Source: JBCDJG01 sp038748065 | GTDB lineage: Bacteria > Pseudomonadota > Gammaproteobacteria > Pseudomonadales > Halieaceae | Length of the DNA: 16,306 nt | Direction of reading: 5' to 3' | Assembly: GCA_038748065.1 (NCBI GenBank) | Contig: JBCDJG010000082.1 | Span: 1 to 16,306 of the forward strand | Shown: piece by piece, positions 13,720 through 16,306 of the stretch | How positions within the stretch are numbered: position 1 is the first letter of the stretch | Layout of the letters: every line of letters starts with the position of its first letter | Notes under the pieces: generated by a model | Databases searched by the model: none | Told to the model about the DNA's origin: nothing | The model's input: only the letters and a program-made list of their open reading frames with translations | Program-made: the position numbers and the translations under genes

Positions 13720-15909
13720 ATGAACAGTTTTACACAATGCCCATTTGCCGCAGGCGATAATGACCGGGCCGGTTCGAGCGGCACGAGCAACCGCGATTGG
13801 TGGCCCGAGCAGATAGACCTCAGCGTGTTGCACCAACATGCTGCTTCGTCATCACCCCTGAAGCAGAGTTTCGACTACCGTCGTGCCTTCGAGACGCTCG
13901 ATCTCGCCGCAGTCCGGCAGGACGTCATGAACCTGATGACTGACTCGCAGAGCTGGTGGCCCGCTGACTATGGCCATTATGGGCCGCTCTTCATCCGCTT
14001 GGCATGGCACAGCGCTGGCACCTACCGGGTGATGGATGGACGTGGCGGTGGCGCTAGCGGTGCCCAGCGTTTCGCGCCGCTGAACAGCTGGCCCGATAAC
14101 GGCAACCTCGACAAGGCGCGCCGACTGCTGTGGCCGGTGAAGCAGAAGTACGGCAAGAAGCTGTCCTGGGCAGATCTAATGATATTCGCGGGTAACTGTG
14201 CGCTTGAATCAATGGGCTTTAAAACCTTCGGCTTTTCCGGAGGACGCGAAGACACCTGGGAGCCTGAGAAGGACGTTTACTGGGGCAGTGAGACGCAGTG
14301 GCTGGGAGAAAGCCGCTACACCGGGAATCGCGAGCTGGAGAATCCTCTGGCTGCTGTGCAGATGGGCCTCATCTACGTCAACCCGGAGGGCCCAGATGGC
14401 GTACCCGACCCACAGGCCTCGGCGCATGATATTCGCGAGACCTTCGCGCGCATGGGTATGAATGATGAAGAGACTGTTGCACTTGTTGCGGGCGGGCACA
14501 CCTTTGGCAAGGCGCATGGCGCTGGTGATGCGGCTCTGGTCGGCCCCGAGCCTGAGGCCGCTCCCCTGGAACAGCTCGGCCTGGGCTGGAAGAATGAACA
14601 CGGCGGAGGTCACGGCCGCGATACGATTACCAGCGGCATCGAGGGCGCGTGGACCGATAAACCCACCGAGTGGGATGACGGCTACTTCAGGATACTGTTC
14701 GCCTATGAGTGGGAACTTACCAAGAGCCCCGCAGGTGCCTTTCAATGGACGCCCAGTGCCGGCGCGGCCGATGGCTCTGTACCCGATGCCCACGATCCGG
14801 AGCAACGCCACGCGCCGATGATGACAACGGCTGACCTGGCTCTGCGCGCTGATCCTGCTTACGAGAAAATCTCGCGTCGCTTTCATGCCGATCCCGACAG
14901 TTTTGCCGATGCCTTTGCCCGGGCGTGGTTCAAGCTGACCCACCGGGACATGGGGCCAAGGTCGCGTTACCTGGGCAATGAAGTCCCGCGCGAAACCATG
15001 GCATGGCAGGATCCGCTGCCTGACTCCCTGAGTGACAAGCTCAGTGCTTCGGCCATAGTCGAGCTCAAGTCCATGATTCGAGCATCGGAGCTTGGCGTTT
15101 CGGAACTTGTGTCGACTGCCTGGGCCTCGGCCTCTACCTTTCGTGTGTCAGACAAGCGCGGCGGTGCCAATGGCGCGCGGCTGCGGCTTGCGCCTCAGCG
15201 CAACTGGACGGTCAACCTTCCGGAACAGCTCGACCGTGTTCTGGCGATTCTGGAATCGTTGCAGGCGGCGTTCAATGCGCAGGACCACGGCGCGCAGCTC
15301 TCTCTCGCTGACCTTATTGTGTTAGCCGGTGGCGTTGGGATTGAGACGGCGGCGGAGCGCGCCGGTTTGGTCTTGGAAGTGCCCTTCCGCGCAGGCCGCG
15401 TCGACGCGTCACAGGAAGACACAGAGACCGAGTTCTATGCCGCCCTCGAACCGCGCAGCGATGGCTTTCGCAACTATGATGCCACTGACTCTGTGGTTAG
15501 CGCTGAAGCCCGGCTCATCGATCGTGCACAGTTAATCGGTTTGACAGCGCCGGAAATGACCGCCCTGCTCGGCGGCTTGCGTGTGCTGGGTGCCAACAGC
15601 GGCACGCAACACGGAGAGCTAAGCAATCGACTGGGTACCTTGAGCAATGACTTTTTCATCACGCTGTTGGACATGGATATCGTCTGGCAGCCCGCTGAGA
15701 ACGAACGCGATGTCTTTGAGGCCCGGCCCCGAACGGGCGGCGATGTGTTATACACAGCGAGCCGCGTAGATCTCGTTTTTGGTTCTAACGCTCAGCTCAG
15801 GGCCATTGCTGAAGTGTTTGCCGCCGAAGATGGGATGTCGCTTTTCACTGAAACCTTCGTTGCTGCATGGGTGAAGGTAATGGAAGCCGACAGGTTCGAC
15901 CTTGTTTAA
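13720..15909 (+). CDS. katG: Bifunctional catalase-peroxidase KatG
   Basis: This 729-residue haem enzyme removes hydrogen peroxide as catalase and peroxidase and has the normal KatG length. The distal site is Arg93, Trp96 and His97 in RLAWHSAGTYR. The Met-Tyr-Trp adduct partners are Trp96, Tyr219 (LIYVNPEGP) and Met245 (FARMGMND). The proximal haem ligand is His260 in GGHTFGKAHG. The C-terminal half is the usual haemless duplicate domain. All catalytic residues are intact. Two ATGs compete: at 13714 the GAGG site (13708-13711) would be only 2 nt away, at 13720 it is 8 nt away, so 13720 is preferred. There is no signal peptide, so it is cytosolic. It is divergent from the ycaC operon and convergent with the cydB-like gene; a pairing of catalase with cytochrome bd suits oxidative stress. 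Confidence 0.97.
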   Translation: MNSFTQCPFAAGDNDRAGSSGTSNRDWWPEQIDLSVLHQHAASSSPLKQSFDYRRAFETLDLAAVRQDVMNLMTDSQSWWPADYGHYGPLFIRLAWHSAGTYRVMDGRGGGASGAQRFAPLNSWPDNGNLDKARRLLWPVKQKYGKKLSWADLMIFAGNCALESMGFKTFGFSGGREDTWEPEKDVYWGSETQWLGESRYTGNRELENPLAAVQMGLIYVNPEGPDGVPDPQASAHDIRETFARMGMNDEETVALVAGGHTFGKAHGAGDAALVGPEPEAAPLEQLGLGWKNEHGGGHGRDTITSGIEGAWTDKPTEWDDGYFRILFAYEWELTKSPAGAFQWTPSAGAADGSVPDAHDPEQRHAPMMTTADLALRADPAYEKISRRFHADPDSFADAFARAWFKLTHRDMGPRSRYLGNEVPRETMAWQDPLPDSLSDKLSASAIVELKSMIRASELGVSELVSTAWASASTFRVSDKRGGANGARLRLAPQRNWTVNLPEQLDRVLAILESLQAAFNAQDHGAQLSLADLIVLAGGVGIETAAERAGLVLEVPFRAGRVDASQEDTETEFYAALEPRSDGFRNYDATDSVVSAEARLIDRAQLIGLTAPEMTALLGGLRVLGANSGTQHGELSNRLGTLSNDFFITLLDMDIVWQPAENERDVFEARPRTGGDVLYTASRVDLVFGSNAQLRAIAEVFAAEDGMSLFTETFVAAWVKVMEADRFDLV

Positions 15910-15951
15910 GCGCGGGCGGCCCAGCGTGTGGCGGCTGGCAGATCAAAAGAC

Positions 15952-16239
15952 TCAGTCGTAACGCAGGTCAGTCGCTTTGCCGCCGAACACGCGATAGACA
16001 AAAACCGAGTAGGCAGCGATGAGCGGCAGCGTTACGGCTACGCCCCAGAATACGATTTGGAGCGAGCCTGCTGCCGCTGCTGCGTCATAAAGAGTCATTT
16101 GGCCGATAACGATGTAGGGGTAGATGCTGTAGGCCAGGCCTACCGCAGCCATCAGGCAGATGATGACCAATGCGCAAAAAACCAGTTGCGCATTGGGGAA
16201 GAGCTGCGGTTGGGCTCGGGGGGGCGTGGCCAAATGGAT
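15952..16239 (-). pseudogene. cydB: cydB-like cytochrome bd oxidase subunit II, C-terminal fragment closed by in-frame TAG
   Basis: The frame encodes two hydrophobic helices and ends as CydB/CioB proteins do: IYPYIVIGQMTLYDAAAAAG, then a last helix and VYRVFGGKATDLRYD. CydB is the second membrane subunit of the cytochrome bd quinol oxidase. Reading upstream, the frame stops at TAG 16240-16242, with only a TTG (16233) as possible start, although CydB needs several more helices before this point. A run of seven G lies at 16218-16224; the other minus-strand frame that starts at the window edge is open across it, so a single-base length error or real frameshift there could explain the break. That upstream frame shows no CydB residues I recognise. 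So this is a broken gene, a sequencing error or a junction; the window end prevents a decision. Confidence 0.6.
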
Positions 16240-16306
16240 CTAGCCCATCATGGATAAAGGCCCAATGGGCAGAGTTGTGGCGGGCGCCGCAGCACGCCCC
16301 CGACAC

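Noticed and set aside
15910..15951. Terminator between convergent katG and cydB
   Set aside because: Only a 5-bp stem (CCAGC 15921-15925 with GCTGG 15934-15938) without a T-tract; too weak to list.

Overview
The window looks like chromosomal DNA of a GC-rich (roughly 58-60%) gram-negative bacterium with an outer membrane. It encodes a TonB-dependent receptor, an alginate-export-type porin, a lipobox lipoprotein, a Tat-exported enzyme and the end of a cytochrome bd oxidase subunit. Gene content and style suggest a marine-type gammaproteobacterium (Halieaceae or Spongiibacteraceae-like). That placement is an impression, not a computed result. No RNA gene, insertion sequence, CRISPR array or prophage was seen.

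Layout. (1) 1-121, minus: the start of a small membrane protein, divergent from (2) a plus-strand, operon-like run at 249-6529: a CbbR-like LysR regulator, a lipoprotein alpha/beta-hydrolase, a stand-alone TrpB2-type PLP enzyme, a TonB-dependent receptor and a carboxymuconolactone-decarboxylase/AhpD-fold protein. Gaps inside the run are 1 to 79 nt. The AT-rich region 181-248 in front of it carries a dense set of inverted repeats that is probably the regulator's operator. (3) 6581-13307, minus: a seven-gene run, in transcription order YcaC-type cysteine hydrolase, porin, Tat-exported YtcJ-type amidohydrolase, MFS_3 transporter, pirin, and two tandem XapX (DUF1427) membrane proteins. Three junctions overlap (ATGA, ATGA, TGATG). 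(4) 13720-15909, plus: katG, divergent from the ycaC run across a 412-bp intergenic region. (5) 15952-16239, minus: the 3' end of a cydB-like gene, convergent with katG, whose frame is closed by an in-frame TAG close to the window end.

How the genes may work together. The plus-strand set resembles a scavenging unit: surface uptake (TonB receptor), an envelope esterase, a PLP enzyme and a cysteine-pair redox-fold protein under a LysR regulator. The minus-strand set puts one component in each compartment: porin (outer membrane), Tat amidohydrolase (periplasm), MFS and XapX proteins (inner membrane), and YcaC hydrolase and pirin (cytosol). This is consistent with import and stepwise hydrolysis or oxidation of one unknown, probably amide-, ester- or aromatic-type compound, or with its detoxification. 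The substrate cannot be read from the sequence. The minus-strand cluster is the best candidate here for an undescribed system.
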